A stretch of 64,000 bases of DNA from Evansella sp041820985 (GTDB lineage Bacteria > Bacillota > Bacilli > Bacillales > Salisediminibacteriaceae). How positions within the stretch are numbered: position 1 is the stretch's first letter; every line of letters begins with the position of its first letter. The notes beneath the pieces are model-generated. The model searched no databases. It saw only the letters and a list, made by a program, of their open reading frames with translations, and had not been told where the DNA came from. The stretch spans positions 112,325 to 176,324 of the forward strand of contig NZ_JBGUAU010000013.1 of the NCBI RefSeq assembly GCF_041820985.1, written 5' to 3'. The position numbers and the translations under genes are program-made. Positions 54,301-63,013 of the stretch are shown one piece after another.

Positions 54301-56667
54301 TATAGCGTTGCAGGATTCTCTTATACTTGGGATCGTTCCACAATGAAAGTGGTTGATATCTTCCTTGAAGATGGAACACCAATTGATAAGAATGCAACGT
54401 ATACCGTTACAACTAATAACTTTATGGCATCGTCCACTGGTGCCAAATATTTACCGATCAGTCAACTTGGGAAAAATATGATTATTGGTCCCGAAGATTT
54501 GGAAGCGACTGTTGCGTTCGTACGTTCTTTCGATGGGCCAATTGCATATGAATCAGAAGGACGTATTGAAGAGGTTGAAGCTGCACCACCTGTGGATCAT
54601 GGAGCGGTTTCAATAGCAGAGGCACGTTCCTTGGAAAATGGGTCTGAGGTAACAGTAGAAGGTGTTGTTACATCCACTCCAGGAGTATGGGGAAGCAGAG
54701 GCTTTTATATTCAAGATGAGACTGCTGGAATTTACGTTTTCCAAAATGCACACGATGTGGAAATGGGAGATGTTGTGAGAATTACAGCAATAAGAGGTCA
54801 ATTTAATAACGAAATACAATTGAGTAGTCCAACGAACATTGAAGTTTTAAGCCAAGGAGCTACATTACCTTCAGCTAATCTTTTATCACCGGCAGAATTG
54901 ACGAAGAATTATGAAGGACAACTTGTGAAGCTAGAGGGAGTAACAATCTCTGAGCTAGAACAAGTAAATAATTTTGGAACCTTTGAATTCATAGCAACAC
55001 TTGAGAATGAATCTGCTCTCGTTCGAGTGGATAACCGTTCAGGTTTAGCATTCTCTGGCTTTGAGTTTGAAAACGGTGATGTGGTTGATGTAGTTGGGGT
55101 TGTTGCAGAATTTAATGGAACAATGCAATTAAAGCCACGTATGGCATCTGATATTGTAGAGCATGTTACAATTTCTTATACAACGCTCGAAGCTGTTCGT
55201 GAAGGTGGAACTGGCCAGGATGTAACAGTCCGTGCAGTCGTTACAACAACTAGCGGCGGATGGGGAAGCAAAGGCTTCTATATGCAAGATGAAACTGCTG
55301 GAATTTATGTTTTCCAAGGAAGTACTGATGTGAAACCAGGGGACGTAGTTGTAGTTACTGGTAGAACTAGTTCTTACCAAGGGGAGTTCCAGCTATCTAA
55401 TATAGAAACTGTTGAGGTGGTCGGTAAAGTAGTTGTGCCTGATGCAAAAGAAATTTCTATTGTGAGTGACATAGCTGATGCTCAAGGTGAATTATTGTTT
55501 GTGGATGAAGCTGAAATCATCGAAATAAAATCACCTGATAACTTTGACAATATTGAATTTATTTTGGAGAAAAATGGAGTTGAATTTACGGTTCGAATTG
55601 ATAGCCAAACATCGTATAAAGGCTCTGAATTTACACACATGTACAAAGTAGGAGATATTGTTACTGTGACTGGGGTAGGTTCGTACCATTCAAACCGAAA
55701 TATCTTAAAATTACGTCATTCACATGATATTGTACTAATCGAACGACCAGAAACACCTACACTACCAGAAATACCAGCAGATACTAAAGTGATCGAGGCA
55801 GATTTCAGTGATGTAGTGGAAGGTACAGATGTAGAAGTAGACTTTGTTGATGGAGAAGTAGAACGTAATGCAGTTTTCTTCACTGCATCTCAAATTGCTC
55901 AACTTATTAGTAAAAATGCTATTTTAGTTTTACAAAAAGAAGATGTGAAGATTTCTCTTCCAGTATCTCTATTCACAGGAGAAGAGGGCGTTATCTTTAC
56001 AATAGAAGAGCAAACTGAGGAAGTTGTAGATGGAGCCCTAAGTAAAGTATATCGCTTTGAAATAAAACAAGGAGACACTGTATTGTCTCATTTTGAAGAA
56101 CCGATTACTTTGACTTTTACATTAGCTACACCAATAACAGAAGATGCTAGTGTGGAAATTCGTTATTTTAATGGGCAAGAGTGGATTTCTGAAGACGCAA
56201 ATGGACATGTGTATGGAGGAGACATTTCTGAAGATGGTCTCTTCGTAACTGGTACAACGAGGCATTTTAGCACTTTTGCAGTGTTTGAAGTGGCTGCGCC
56301 AGAACCAAGTCCAGAGCCAAATCCAGGACCAAGTCCAGAACCGAATCCAGAGCCAACAAAACCTGGAGATGATGAAGATGATCAAGATCCACCAACAGTG
56401 GTCACTCCAGAAAAACCTGAACAACCGGGTGAAGGAGGAGAAGGTAAGGACAATCCAGAGCCTCCAGTTTCCAAGGAAGACAAGGAGAAAGATGGTAAGG
56501 GTGGTAAAGGTACTGAAAAAGGGAAAAAAGATACAAACAAACATTCTGACGATAAATTACCAGAAACAGCAACCAATAGTTTTACAATGATTTTCATTGG
56601 ATTTGTTGTTCTGCTACTTGGTGTATTTGTAACAATAGTTAATGTAAGAACAAGAATCATAAAGTAA
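51334..56667 (+). CDS. yhcR: Wall-anchored multidomain nuclease / 5'-nucleotidase (YhcR-like)
   Basis: The 1777-residue protein has a signal peptide (cleavage near 30), a DUF6359-like domain (about 35-150), OB-fold units (about 160-350), a thermonuclease domain (SVTDGDTIRL, RVRFLNIDTPETG, DAYGRLLAEV; about 365-510), a 5'-nucleotidase with metallophosphatase motifs (NLNDLHGKI, MHSGDMIGG, VGNHEFDEG, AAHNHQ; about 590-840) and C-terminal domain (NGGGIRDNL, to about 1080), then more OB folds (about 1090-1480), a Pro/Glu-rich spacer and the sorting motif LPETAT near 1741 with a membrane helix and RTRIIK tail. B. subtilis YhcR has the same plan. It would cut extracellular DNA or RNA and release nucleosides. 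LPxTA rather than LPxTG suggests a class D sortase. AGAAGGAGG precedes the ATG. Confidence 0.94.
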   Translation: MRSKTMKRMLSMLLIFTLLVSNFSSVLAMQVSATDGDVISVSEAIANNSGTATVEGYIVGTVSSSSNFTLDPPFSSKTNLALADSPEETDLSKMIPVQLTTSGINVRAALNLVDNPENYQAKVQITGSLEAYFSIPGLKSPSAYQIIEGGQAPEPTPEPELTTIAEARGMDLNRDVIVRGVVTADNSAIGGTQLSTYIQDETAGINLFAFSPAGFPDLKEGQLVEVRGSLAEFRGLLEVLPESIEILEENVALPEPTTLTLVDLQNPAIAEPLEGSLVKVSGYVQNVPSSPAGGGYNVSFVDSDFNSTTLRVMTGTNAIGELEVGKWYDVTAILSQYDSYQILPRKVSDIVLAEEQPEPPTAAGEYTATVMSVTDGDTIRLTSPVLGADRVRFLNIDTPETGMGSANGADGDNQNEHGDYATEFLQTLLQAGDEVTLKIGEEPTDAYGRLLAEVINEDGINTNLELVKNGYAVTYFIWPIGDEANYQVYQDAVLEAKNNELGIWNPANPLTQLPFEYRAILNGGDFHRYVGNSDTMEYVIPTEWSTVPVEKRIFFANEAEAEANGYTPAEDSGEEPTDPSEDLVSIQLLNLNDLHGKIDQTYNLTNDFGIAAAGRMDYVAAYLKEYEAMNPNTFIMHSGDMIGGSSPVAALFQDEPIVEMMNEIGFDIGTVGNHEFDEGTAELLRMVHGGDHPEGKGSEGYGGMDFPLVCANCVYKDSGETILPPYEIMEIAGEQIGFIGVNTTATLNMVIPDGIADITFTDETVAVNAAAEEITSQGVEAIVVLAHMAASQSGTTATGPAATLAQNAHEAVDIIFAAHNHQIVDAMVNDILIVQALDYGKAFAAVDIMIDPVTGDIVEKQAEIVFVDQSQIDPDPAVGAILSKYEELVAPILNEVIGHAAIDMIGDYSNDGDTPLGNLLADGMKWAMDSDFALMNGGGIRDNLSAGPITYNNLFNIQPFNNVLVKLEITGADLETILNAQISPGYGPDYSVAGFSYTWDRSTMKVVDIFLEDGTPIDKNATYTVTTNNFMASSTGAKYLPISQLGKNMIIGPEDLEATVAFVRSFDGPIAYESEGRIEEVEAAPPVDHGAVSIAEARSLENGSEVTVEGVVTSTPGVWGSRGFYIQDETAGIYVFQNAHDVEMGDVVRITAIRGQFNNEIQLSSPTNIEVLSQGATLPSANLLSPAELTKNYEGQLVKLEGVTISELEQVNNFGTFEFIATLENESALVRVDNRSGLAFSGFEFENGDVVDVVGVVAEFNGTMQLKPRMASDIVEHVTISYTTLEAVREGGTGQDVTVRAVVTTTSGGWGSKGFYMQDETAGIYVFQGSTDVKPGDVVVVTGRTSSYQGEFQLSNIETVEVVGKVVVPDAKEISIVSDIADAQGELLFVDEAEIIEIKSPDNFDNIEFILEKNGVEFTVRIDSQTSYKGSEFTHMYKVGDIVTVTGVGSYHSNRNILKLRHSHDIVLIERPETPTLPEIPADTKVIEADFSDVVEGTDVEVDFVDGEVERNAVFFTASQIAQLISKNAILVLQKEDVKISLPVSLFTGEEGVIFTIEEQTEEVVDGALSKVYRFEIKQGDTVLSHFEEPITLTFTLATPITEDASVEIRYFNGQEWISEDANGHVYGGDISEDGLFVTGTTRHFSTFAVFEVAAPEPSPEPNPGPSPEPNPEPTKPGDDEDDQDPPTVVTPEKPEQPGEGGEGKDNPEPPVSKEDKEKDGKGGKGTEKGKKDTNKHSDDKLPETATNSFTMIFIGFVVLLLGVFVTIVNVRTRIIK

Positions 56668-56673
56668 ATAATC

Positions 56674-56802
56674 GGAAGCACGGGGACGGTTCTCGTGCTT
56701 CTTTTTATAATTACTCTAGAAGGAAGCAGTGGGGACGGTTCGCGTGCTTCTAATTATAATCATTCTAAAAAGAAGCAGAGAGAACCGTCCCCACTGCTTC
56801 TA
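56674..56802. repeat. Dispersed GGGGACGG element, one and a half copies
   Basis: A half copy (GGAAGCACGGGGACGGTTCT, CGTGCTTC) is followed by a complete palindromic copy. It fills the space between the converging nuclease and GGDEF-EAL genes; the TAG stop of the latter lies at its edge. Confidence 0.85.
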
Positions 56803-58794
56803 AGTTTTGCTTTGTTTTATAAATGGTTCTAATTCCTCCACTGGTATTGGTTTACTATATAGAAACCCCTGGAGTAGGTGGCAGCTATGTTTTTGTAGAA
56901 ATTGAGCTTGTTCTTCGGTTTCTATTCCTTCAGCAATAACTTGTAACTTTAAACTATGTGCAAGGTTAATAATTGTTTTAACGATTGCTTGGCTTTTAGT
57001 ATCTTTAAATATGTTATGAATAAAAGAGCGGTCTATTTTAATTGTATCGATTGGAAAGTCTTTTATATAGCTTAAAGAAGAAAAGCCTGTTCCGAAATCA
57101 TCAAGCGATAATTTTACTCCTAATTGATTAAGCTGTAATAGTGTACTCAATGCTTTATTTTTGTCTTTCATCATCGTACTTTCTGTGATTTCCAATTCCA
57201 AACATGAAGGAGGAAGAGAATTGCTTGTTAATACCTTAGAGACAAGACTAACTAAGTCTCTTTGGTAAAATTGCTTTGCAGACAAATTCACCTTGACAGT
57301 GATTAGGAAACCGAATATTTCGTTCCACTTTTTAATTTGTTTACATGCTTCTCGTAAGACCCATTCATCGATAAAAACAATGAAACCGCTTTCTTCTGCG
57401 ATGGGAATAAACTCATTAGGTGATACAAGCCCATTTCTAGGATGCTGCCAACGTATAAGTGCCTCCACACCAAATAAGGTGTTCGTCTTTGTATTAATTT
57501 GTGGCTGAAAATATAATGTAAATTCATTTTGCTTTAGTGCTTTTTGTAAATCCAATTCCATTTCTCTTTTTATGGTCAATTGATCCTGTAATTCTTGATG
57601 AAAAAAAGTATAGGAATTCTTCCCGTTGATTTTGGTTGAAAACATTGCGATAGCCGCATTTTTTACTAAAGTATCGGCAGTAACTCCTTGGTTAGGATAC
57701 ATACTAATGCCTATACTTGAAGTTACATGACATTCAATCCCTTCAATAATAAACGGTTTAGAAATGGCAGTTAGTATCTTCATTGCTAGCTTTTTCAAGT
57801 AAGATTCATCCGTTTCAACTGGTGGCATGATCATAAATTCATCGCCAGAAACACGTGCGACAACCGTTTCCTTATCTACACATAATTTTAGCCGCATCGA
57901 GACTTCACGAATAATTTTATCTCCATTCGAATGATTTAACCAGTCGTTGATGTGCTTAAAGTTGTCTAAGTCTAAGCAGTATATACCGAATGTAGTATTT
58001 CGCTGTACTTGTATTATTCGTTGTGTAAGCAGCTGGGTGAAATATCTTCTATTTGGTAAGTCTGTTAGAGGATCGTGAAAAGCCATATGAATAATTTTCT
58101 CGTCGGATATTTTTTTATCTGTTATATCCATATTCATTCCTAAAATAGCTTCTTTTCCTTTATACATAATCTTTGTTGAGTTTGCTTGTACATCTACTGT
58201 TTTCCCATCTAAGCGAAGTAATTTTGTTTCGTATGGTTGCAATGAAACACGATTATCCAAGATAGTTTTGGTTCTAGTATCCACAAGATGACGAAGTTCT
58301 GGTGGGATAAAGTCAGAAGATGGTCGACCTATAATTTCTTTCGGATCGTTAGCCCCTATCATTTCTGCACCAAATTGGTTAATATACGCTAATGTATCGT
58401 CCATTTTTACAAAAATGGAAATAGGAGCTAAATCCACTAAAGTACGATAACGTTGCTCACTTTCCTGTAATGCTTTTTTAATCTGTTCTTCTTTTGTAAT
58501 ATTTTTTGCAACGAGAAGTGCACCGAGTGTTTCATCACTTTTTCCACGAATTTGCTTGCCATTCGTTTTGATTAATGTAATGTCATTTGCTGAGTTCTTA
58601 ATAGGATATGTTTCCTTGTCTACATGTTGTCCTTGCAATGTTTTATTCAAAAGACCGATTGATAGATCATTGTCATTCTCTCCGATTATGTCACGATATG
58701 CTTGATTCATGAACGTGACTTTCCCATTGCGATCACAAGCGATAACGCCATCTTCCATGCTATCGAGAATAGAGGTTAACGTTGATTCTCTCAA
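56800..58794 (-). CDS. PAS-GGDEF-EAL c-di-GMP phosphodiesterase, cut off from its 5' end by an intron
   Basis: The open frame runs from 58868 to 56800; the first possible start is a TTG at 58794 without a ribosome site. Domains: two PAS (about 1-235), GGDEF with ARVSGDEFMIMP (first Gly changed to Ser), and EAL with GVEALIRWQHP, NLSAKQF, ELEITES, DDFGTGFSSLSYIK, KIDRSFI and VIAEGIET, all catalytic residues present. It would hydrolyse c-di-GMP to pGpG. The N-terminal membrane part lies across the intron at 59782-59944 and joins in frame if 58869-59781 is removed. As it stands the protein lacks its membrane anchor and normal start. Confidence 0.88.
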   Translation of the reverse strand: MRESTLTSILDSMEDGVIACDRNGKVTFMNQAYRDIIGENDNDLSIGLLNKTLQGQHVDKETYPIKNSANDITLIKTNGKQIRGKSDETLGALLVAKNITKEEQIKKALQESEQRYRTLVDLAPISIFVKMDDTLAYINQFGAEMIGANDPKEIIGRPSSDFIPPELRHLVDTRTKTILDNRVSLQPYETKLLRLDGKTVDVQANSTKIMYKGKEAILGMNMDITDKKISDEKIIHMAFHDPLTDLPNRRYFTQLLTQRIIQVQRNTTFGIYCLDLDNFKHINDWLNHSNGDKIIREVSMRLKLCVDKETVVARVSGDEFMIMPPVETDESYLKKLAMKILTAISKPFIIEGIECHVTSSIGISMYPNQGVTADTLVKNAAIAMFSTKINGKNSYTFFHQELQDQLTIKREMELDLQKALKQNEFTLYFQPQINTKTNTLFGVEALIRWQHPRNGLVSPNEFIPIAEESGFIVFIDEWVLREACKQIKKWNEIFGFLITVKVNLSAKQFYQRDLVSLVSKVLTSNSLPPSCLELEITESTMMKDKNKALSTLLQLNQLGVKLSLDDFGTGFSSLSYIKDFPIDTIKIDRSFIHNIFKDTKSQAIVKTIINLAHSLKLQVIAEGIETEEQAQFLQKHSCHLLQGFLYSKPIPVEELEPFIKQSKT

Positions 58795-58868
58795 TGCCAG
58801 ATCGTGGAGCGTTTGTTTCAGTCTTTTATTTATTGATAATATGATATATAGAAACGGGGAGAATAACA

Positions 58869-59781
58869 GTGCGAAATGTTTCTACCCCAAATTGAGAATG
58901 GTCACATTACTCAGGTAAAAGGTAGACAATTCCCCTTCGGGGAGTTGAAGGGTTATATTGAAGAGTCAAATGAAGGAGTAACGTCCCGAAGGGCTCTCTC
59001 TTAGTCGAATAGCACTTAATTTAGTAAGAATGCTAGTGTTATAAGCTCGGTGAAAAGGCGTGAGAATTTACCGTAACAGTTCGGCTGACGAAAACCTACC
59101 TGCGAAGGTGGTGTAAATCATGATGCTTGTGTTGAATAAATATGGTGAGAATGCATTAAATCCCACAAAAATAAGGGTTTTGCTGACAAACTTCTGAAGG
59201 TACGGGTCTATACCTCCAATACATAGAAATGTGTATATCACCAAATGTGAGGTTAGCTGTGGATGAGTAAGACTTGCTAATATGAAAATCCATGATATGT
59301 TACAGGCGTATGAATGCTAACAGGCTTATAGGAAGCACCTAAGTTTATTTCATAATAGATATAACTCAACGTTGTAAGCTGATGACGTGGAGGGCTTACT
59401 CCCTGAGAAACGGTAACAAGGAAAAACATAGTGATATTAGCTATGAAATAACTTGTTTTTATATTAGTGAAAGTGGTGGCACAGTACCTATGAAATGTCT
59501 AATCCACACGGAGGGATAGCCACTAGACTAATGAAGTTTCATTTAATCATGTAAGACGACTCTTTATCGAATAATAAGGTTCTTGTAAGACTAATAGAGG
59601 TTTACCACCCAAGGGTGGCACCGACTTATTAAAACGGAAGACGCTGAGATACAGTTGTTTCAAATGTATCTATGACTAAATTAAATGGATTAGTTGGAAC
59701 GCCGTATGAGGTGAAAGTCTCATGTACGGTGTGAACAGGGGGAAAAGGGGGAGATAACTTCAAACCTTTACCTATCTATAT
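58869..59781 (+). mobile_element. Group II intron without reverse transcriptase, antisense in GGDEF-EAL gene
   Basis: The element starts GTGCG (58869-58873) and ends CTATCTATAT, a proper AY end. Near 59699 the domain V hairpin reads GCCGTATGAGGTGAAAGTCT with the closing CATGTACGGT, and a domain VI-like tail (ACAGGGGGAAAAGGGGGAG) follows. IBS1 ATAACA (58863-58868) is exactly complementary to EBS1 TGTTAT (59037-59042). At 913 bp it has no open frame for a reverse transcriptase. It is read on the plus strand while the host gene is on the minus strand, so splicing cannot repair the gene's mRNA. Confidence 0.88.
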
Positions 59782-59944
59782 AAAGAATAAAGCCTATTTG
59801 TAAAAGACTTGAGAGTAGGCCATTGTATTGAAGTAACTCGTGTGCAATAGAATGTAAATAAAGAATAAGGGAAACGATAAGAACGAAATAGATAGATAAT
59901 ACTAATACTTTATTTATAGAAATAGCTCTAAGTTTGCTATACAT
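59782..59944 (-). pseudogene. N-terminal membrane fragment of the intron-split GGDEF-EAL gene
   Basis: An ATG at 59944 with AAAGTGGTGG upstream opens MYSKLRAISINKVLVLSIYF and two membrane helices, up to LLQIGFIL at the intron edge; in the present DNA the frame runs into the intron and stops after about 58 codons. Joined across the intron it continues LLFSPFLYIILSINKRLKQT and into the PAS domain. A GTG at 59959 is an alternative start. Confidence 0.75.
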
Positions 59945-59978
59945 GTAAGTCGCCACCACTTTGCAAAAAAATATCGGA

Positions 59979-60012
59979 ATTTGTGTTAATATGTCTTAAT
60001 TCTAACACAAAT
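59979..60012. promoter_or_regulatory. Perfect inverted repeat between two divergent c-di-GMP genes
   Basis: ATTTGTGTTA (59979-59988) and TAACACAAAT (60003-60012) are exact complements with a 14-base spacer. They lie between the starts of the GGDEF-EAL gene (59944, minus) and the PAS-GGDEF gene (60095, plus), so one regulator could control both. Confidence 0.55.
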
Positions 60013-60094
60013 CTTGTATATAGGAACAGGTACTATTAAGTATTGTGTTATTGTTTTGTTATTATTCTTTGTCATTCGTTAGGAGAAATACGAT

Positions 60095-62104
60095 ATGCTT
60101 AATAAACTTTTTGAAAAAAACAAAGAAGATTTTGTAACATTTATTGATTGTTTTAGAGATGCAATTTTTGTAATGCGAGTAATGAATAATTCATTTTACT
60201 ATGTAATGATGAATCAAGCGGGAATGCAGTTGGCAGGATTGTCCAAAAGTGATCTGAATAAAGAAATAAGTAGTGCAATACCTGGAGAAATTGCCAGTTT
60301 TTTAAAAGAGAGATATATGGAGGTAACCCAGAGGAAAACGCAGATTCAATATGAAGACGACAGCATGAATGGCTTCGTTGGAGAAACAATGCTTACTCCG
60401 ATTTTTGCTGAAAGCGGAGAGGTTGATTATATTATCGCTGTTACAAGAGATATAACCGAGCGTAAAAAAGAATTAGTGAAACTAAAAGTAAACGAACAAA
60501 GGTATGAATCTCTAGTACAGCTGAATTCGGATGCGATATTTTCCTTGGATTTAGAGGGGAATTTTCTTACCCTTAATAAGGCTGGAGAAGTAATTTCAGG
60601 ATACAAAGTAGAGGAGCTATTGTTTAAGACATTTCTTGATATTATCGCCGAAAAAGATAAAGACAAGTCAATAGCACGCTTCAAAGGGGCGATCAGAGGG
60701 GAACAGCAAAAGTATGAACTGACTATTATCCATAAAGAGGGCCCCCATGTACAATGCTTAGTAAAAAACATTCCGATTTTTGTTGATAATGATGTTGTTG
60801 GGATTTATGGTATTGCCCGAGATATTACCGTTGAAAAAAGAATGTATGAAGCGATTAAAGAGAGTGAAGAGCGCTATAGTGATTTAGTAAATCAATCACC
60901 TGATCCTATTTTTATTCATCAGGATGGTTTTATTCAATATTGTAATACAGCAGCTGTTCGATTATTAGAGGCTAGTGGATTAGAACAACTATTTGGAAAA
61001 TCCATATATGATTTTTCTACAATTTCTTATAAGAAAAAAGTACGTGAGAGGAACGAACAGTTGTTAAAGGAAAAGAAGGTTGTGAAGGACGAGGAGCAAA
61101 TTATTACGATTAATGGAAAATCAATCGATGTGGAAGTAACTACGATATTGATACACTACAAAGGAAAGCAAGCGATTCATTCCATTGTAAGAGATATAAC
61201 GGAGCGAAAGCAGTTAGAAAAGGATTTAAAAAGAAGTGAAGAGCTCTATCGACTTATTGCAGAAAACTCTACAGATATTATCCAACTACTAACAACTGAA
61301 GGGAAAGTTGTTTACGCATCCCCATCTCACAAGAGGGTTTTGCGTATTAATCCAAGTGATTTTTTGGATAAGCATTTAAAGCAGTTCGTTTATCATGAGG
61401 ATGAACAGAAATTGATAGATTCCTTTAACAGAATTAAAAATGTGCAAACCATTCGTTCGGAAGAGGCACGTTTTTACCATGCTTACCGGAACACTGTGTG
61501 GCTAAGATATGATATGATTCCTATTTTTGATACAGATAATAAGATCGAGAGTATTCTATTTGTTGGAGAAGATATTACAGCTAGGAAAAAATATGAGGAA
61601 AAGATACATTATATGGCCTATCATGATGCTCTAACGGAACTTCCCAATAGAAGTATGTTCTCCAATCGGTTAAAAAAAGCAATGGTACATGCAAGAAAAA
61701 ATGGAACACAGGTAGCAATTATGTATTTAGATTGTGATAATTTTAAACCAATTAATGATGAATTAGGTCACGATGCAGGGGATGTTTTTCTGAAATCCTT
61801 TGCTTTCCGGTTGAAAAACTGTTTGAGGGAAACAGATTTAATTGCAAGAATAGGTGGAGATGAATTTAATGTTTTATTAGAACATATCGAGTCAGAGGCA
61901 GAGGTAACATCAGTAGCACAACGCATATTAGAAGAAGCTGAAAAGCCCTGGGAATATAGCGGTGTAACTTACTATGTCACTTGTAGTATAGGAATAGCGA
62001 TGTATCCAAAGGACGGAGAAGAAATAGATACTTTAATTAAAGTAGCAGATGAAGCGTTGTACGATGCTAAGAAAAGAGGAAAAAACATGTTCAGCAAGCG
62101 ATGA
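60095..62104 (+). CDS. Soluble multi-PAS diguanylate cyclase
   Basis: The 669-residue protein has four PAS-type sensor domains (about 13-125, 137-255, 262-375, 386-500), each followed by an ITERK-like linker (RDITERKKELV, RDITERKQLEK, EDITARKKYEE), and a GGDEF domain with intact ARIGGDEFNVLLE. The RETD five residues upstream fits the RxxD inhibitory site, so product feedback is expected. No membrane helix, so it is cytoplasmic. AGGAG precedes the ATG. It is divergent from the intron-split GGDEF-EAL gene, with an inverted repeat between them, as in many cyclase/phosphodiesterase pairs. Confidence 0.93.
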   Translation: MLNKLFEKNKEDFVTFIDCFRDAIFVMRVMNNSFYYVMMNQAGMQLAGLSKSDLNKEISSAIPGEIASFLKERYMEVTQRKTQIQYEDDSMNGFVGETMLTPIFAESGEVDYIIAVTRDITERKKELVKLKVNEQRYESLVQLNSDAIFSLDLEGNFLTLNKAGEVISGYKVEELLFKTFLDIIAEKDKDKSIARFKGAIRGEQQKYELTIIHKEGPHVQCLVKNIPIFVDNDVVGIYGIARDITVEKRMYEAIKESEERYSDLVNQSPDPIFIHQDGFIQYCNTAAVRLLEASGLEQLFGKSIYDFSTISYKKKVRERNEQLLKEKKVVKDEEQIITINGKSIDVEVTTILIHYKGKQAIHSIVRDITERKQLEKDLKRSEELYRLIAENSTDIIQLLTTEGKVVYASPSHKRVLRINPSDFLDKHLKQFVYHEDEQKLIDSFNRIKNVQTIRSEEARFYHAYRNTVWLRYDMIPIFDTDNKIESILFVGEDITARKKYEEKIHYMAYHDALTELPNRSMFSNRLKKAMVHARKNGTQVAIMYLDCDNFKPINDELGHDAGDVFLKSFAFRLKNCLRETDLIARIGGDEFNVLLEHIESEAEVTSVAQRILEEAEKPWEYSGVTYYVTCSIGIAMYPKDGEEIDTLIKVADEALYDAKKRGKNMFSKR

Positions 62105-62114
62105 GTTAGCATGG

Positions 62115-62196
62115 GGGAAGCATTGGGGACGGTTCTCTTTGCTTCTTTTTATAGTCATTCTAAACAGAAGCAGGAAGAACCGTCCCCACTGCTTCC
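62115..62196. repeat. Dispersed GGGGACGG palindrome
   Basis: GGAAGCATTGGGGACGGTTC and TCTTTGCTTC are followed by near-complementary GAAGCAGGAAGAACCGTCCC and CACTGCTTCC. It starts 10 bp after the cyclase stop codon. Confidence 0.85.
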
Positions 62197-62202
62197 TGCG
62201 AA

Positions 62203-62244
62203 AAAGCACCTTCTCAAGGGGGAGAAAAGGTGCTCTTTCTTTTT
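62203..62244. terminator. Terminator between PAS-GGDEF gene and DoxX copy 2
   Basis: GCACCTTCTC pairs with GAGAAAAGGTGC across an AAGGGG loop, followed by TCTTTCTTTTTG. It lies between converging genes. Confidence 0.8.
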
Positions 62245-62265
62245 GTTGTTTATTACCTATGATGC

Positions 62266-62760
62266 TTACGCTGTAGCTTTAACAAATTTTCCTTTGAAAA
62301 CTACTGTGTTGATATAAGGTAATACGTAGCGGTCTCCACCAAATTTACCAGCGTTGTAGCCAGCAGCTAGGATGAAAATTGTTAAAAGAATCATCCAAGG
62401 GTTAGTAGATACAGTTCCTGCAAACATGAAAGCAAAGTTCATCATAATTCCGAAGAATGCTGCCGCTGTTGTTAATACTCCAAGAATCAAACCAATTCCA
62501 ACTAGTAACTCGCCCCAAGCAACCATGAAGCTAAATACTCCTGCGTTTGGGAGTGCGAAAGTTTCGATAAACGCGTGATATGTTGGGTAAGTGTTCATTA
62601 CTGTTTCGTTAGCAACTACTCCGTTTAAATATCCAGCAGCACTAAAATCACCAGTTACTTTGCCCCAACCTGCAGTCATCCAAGACCATCCAAGATAGAT
62701 ACGTAATAACGTTAAAGCTCCAGCAGCGTATACATTGTTTCTTAAGAAATTCATAAACAT
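62266..62760 (-). CDS. DoxX-family membrane protein, copy 2
   Basis: The 164-residue protein is nearly identical to copy 1 at 50332, in the same orientation, and has the same four membrane helices. Differences are NAGVFSF for NAGLFSF, WMILL for WMVLL, and the end KFVKATA. The DNA is also almost identical through the gene and GAGGAGGA ribosome site, and partly so for about 150 bp upstream, including the CRP/FNR box. Redox or thiol-stress function is inferred from the family. The two copies are direct repeats around 12 kb. Confidence 0.9.
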   Translation of the reverse strand: MFMNFLRNNVYAAGALTLLRIYLGWSWMTAGWGKVTGDFSAAGYLNGVVANETVMNTYPTYHAFIETFALPNAGVFSFMVAWGELLVGIGLILGVLTTAAAFFGIMMNFAFMFAGTVSTNPWMILLTIFILAAGYNAGKFGGDRYVLPYINTVVFKGKFVKATA

Positions 62761-62884
62761 AATAAGTTCCTCCTCGTAGGGTTTGATTTATTGGAAGATT
62801 GTCTGTAATCAATCATCAGTAAATTAATAAGTTATATAATAGCTTCTGTGATGCGGAACAAACTCTTTTGGGTTTGTTATGTGT

Positions 62885-62948
62885 GTGAGTGATCACTAAC
62901 TATCTTCACTCATAGTATATAATGAAAAAGTATGTGAAACTCATCACA
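62885..62948 (-). promoter_or_regulatory. DoxX copy 2 promoter with CRP/FNR-type box
   Basis: TGTGAAACTCATCACA (62933-62948) is a perfect TGTGA-N6-TCACA box whose inner six bases differ from copy 1. TATACT (62919-62914) is the -10 at the same distance, and GAGTGATCACTAAC is also kept. Change inside the spacer but not in the arms supports a functional site. Confidence 0.65.
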
Positions 62949-63013
62949 TATGTGAACGTTCTGTTGCAAAGATGTGAAGGAATTGTGACTTCAGATCCCA
63001 TTTGACTGAAATT

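Noticed and set aside
58869..59781. Reverse transcriptase or maturase gene in the intron
   Set aside because: All frames are broken and 913 bp is too short for an intron-encoded protein.
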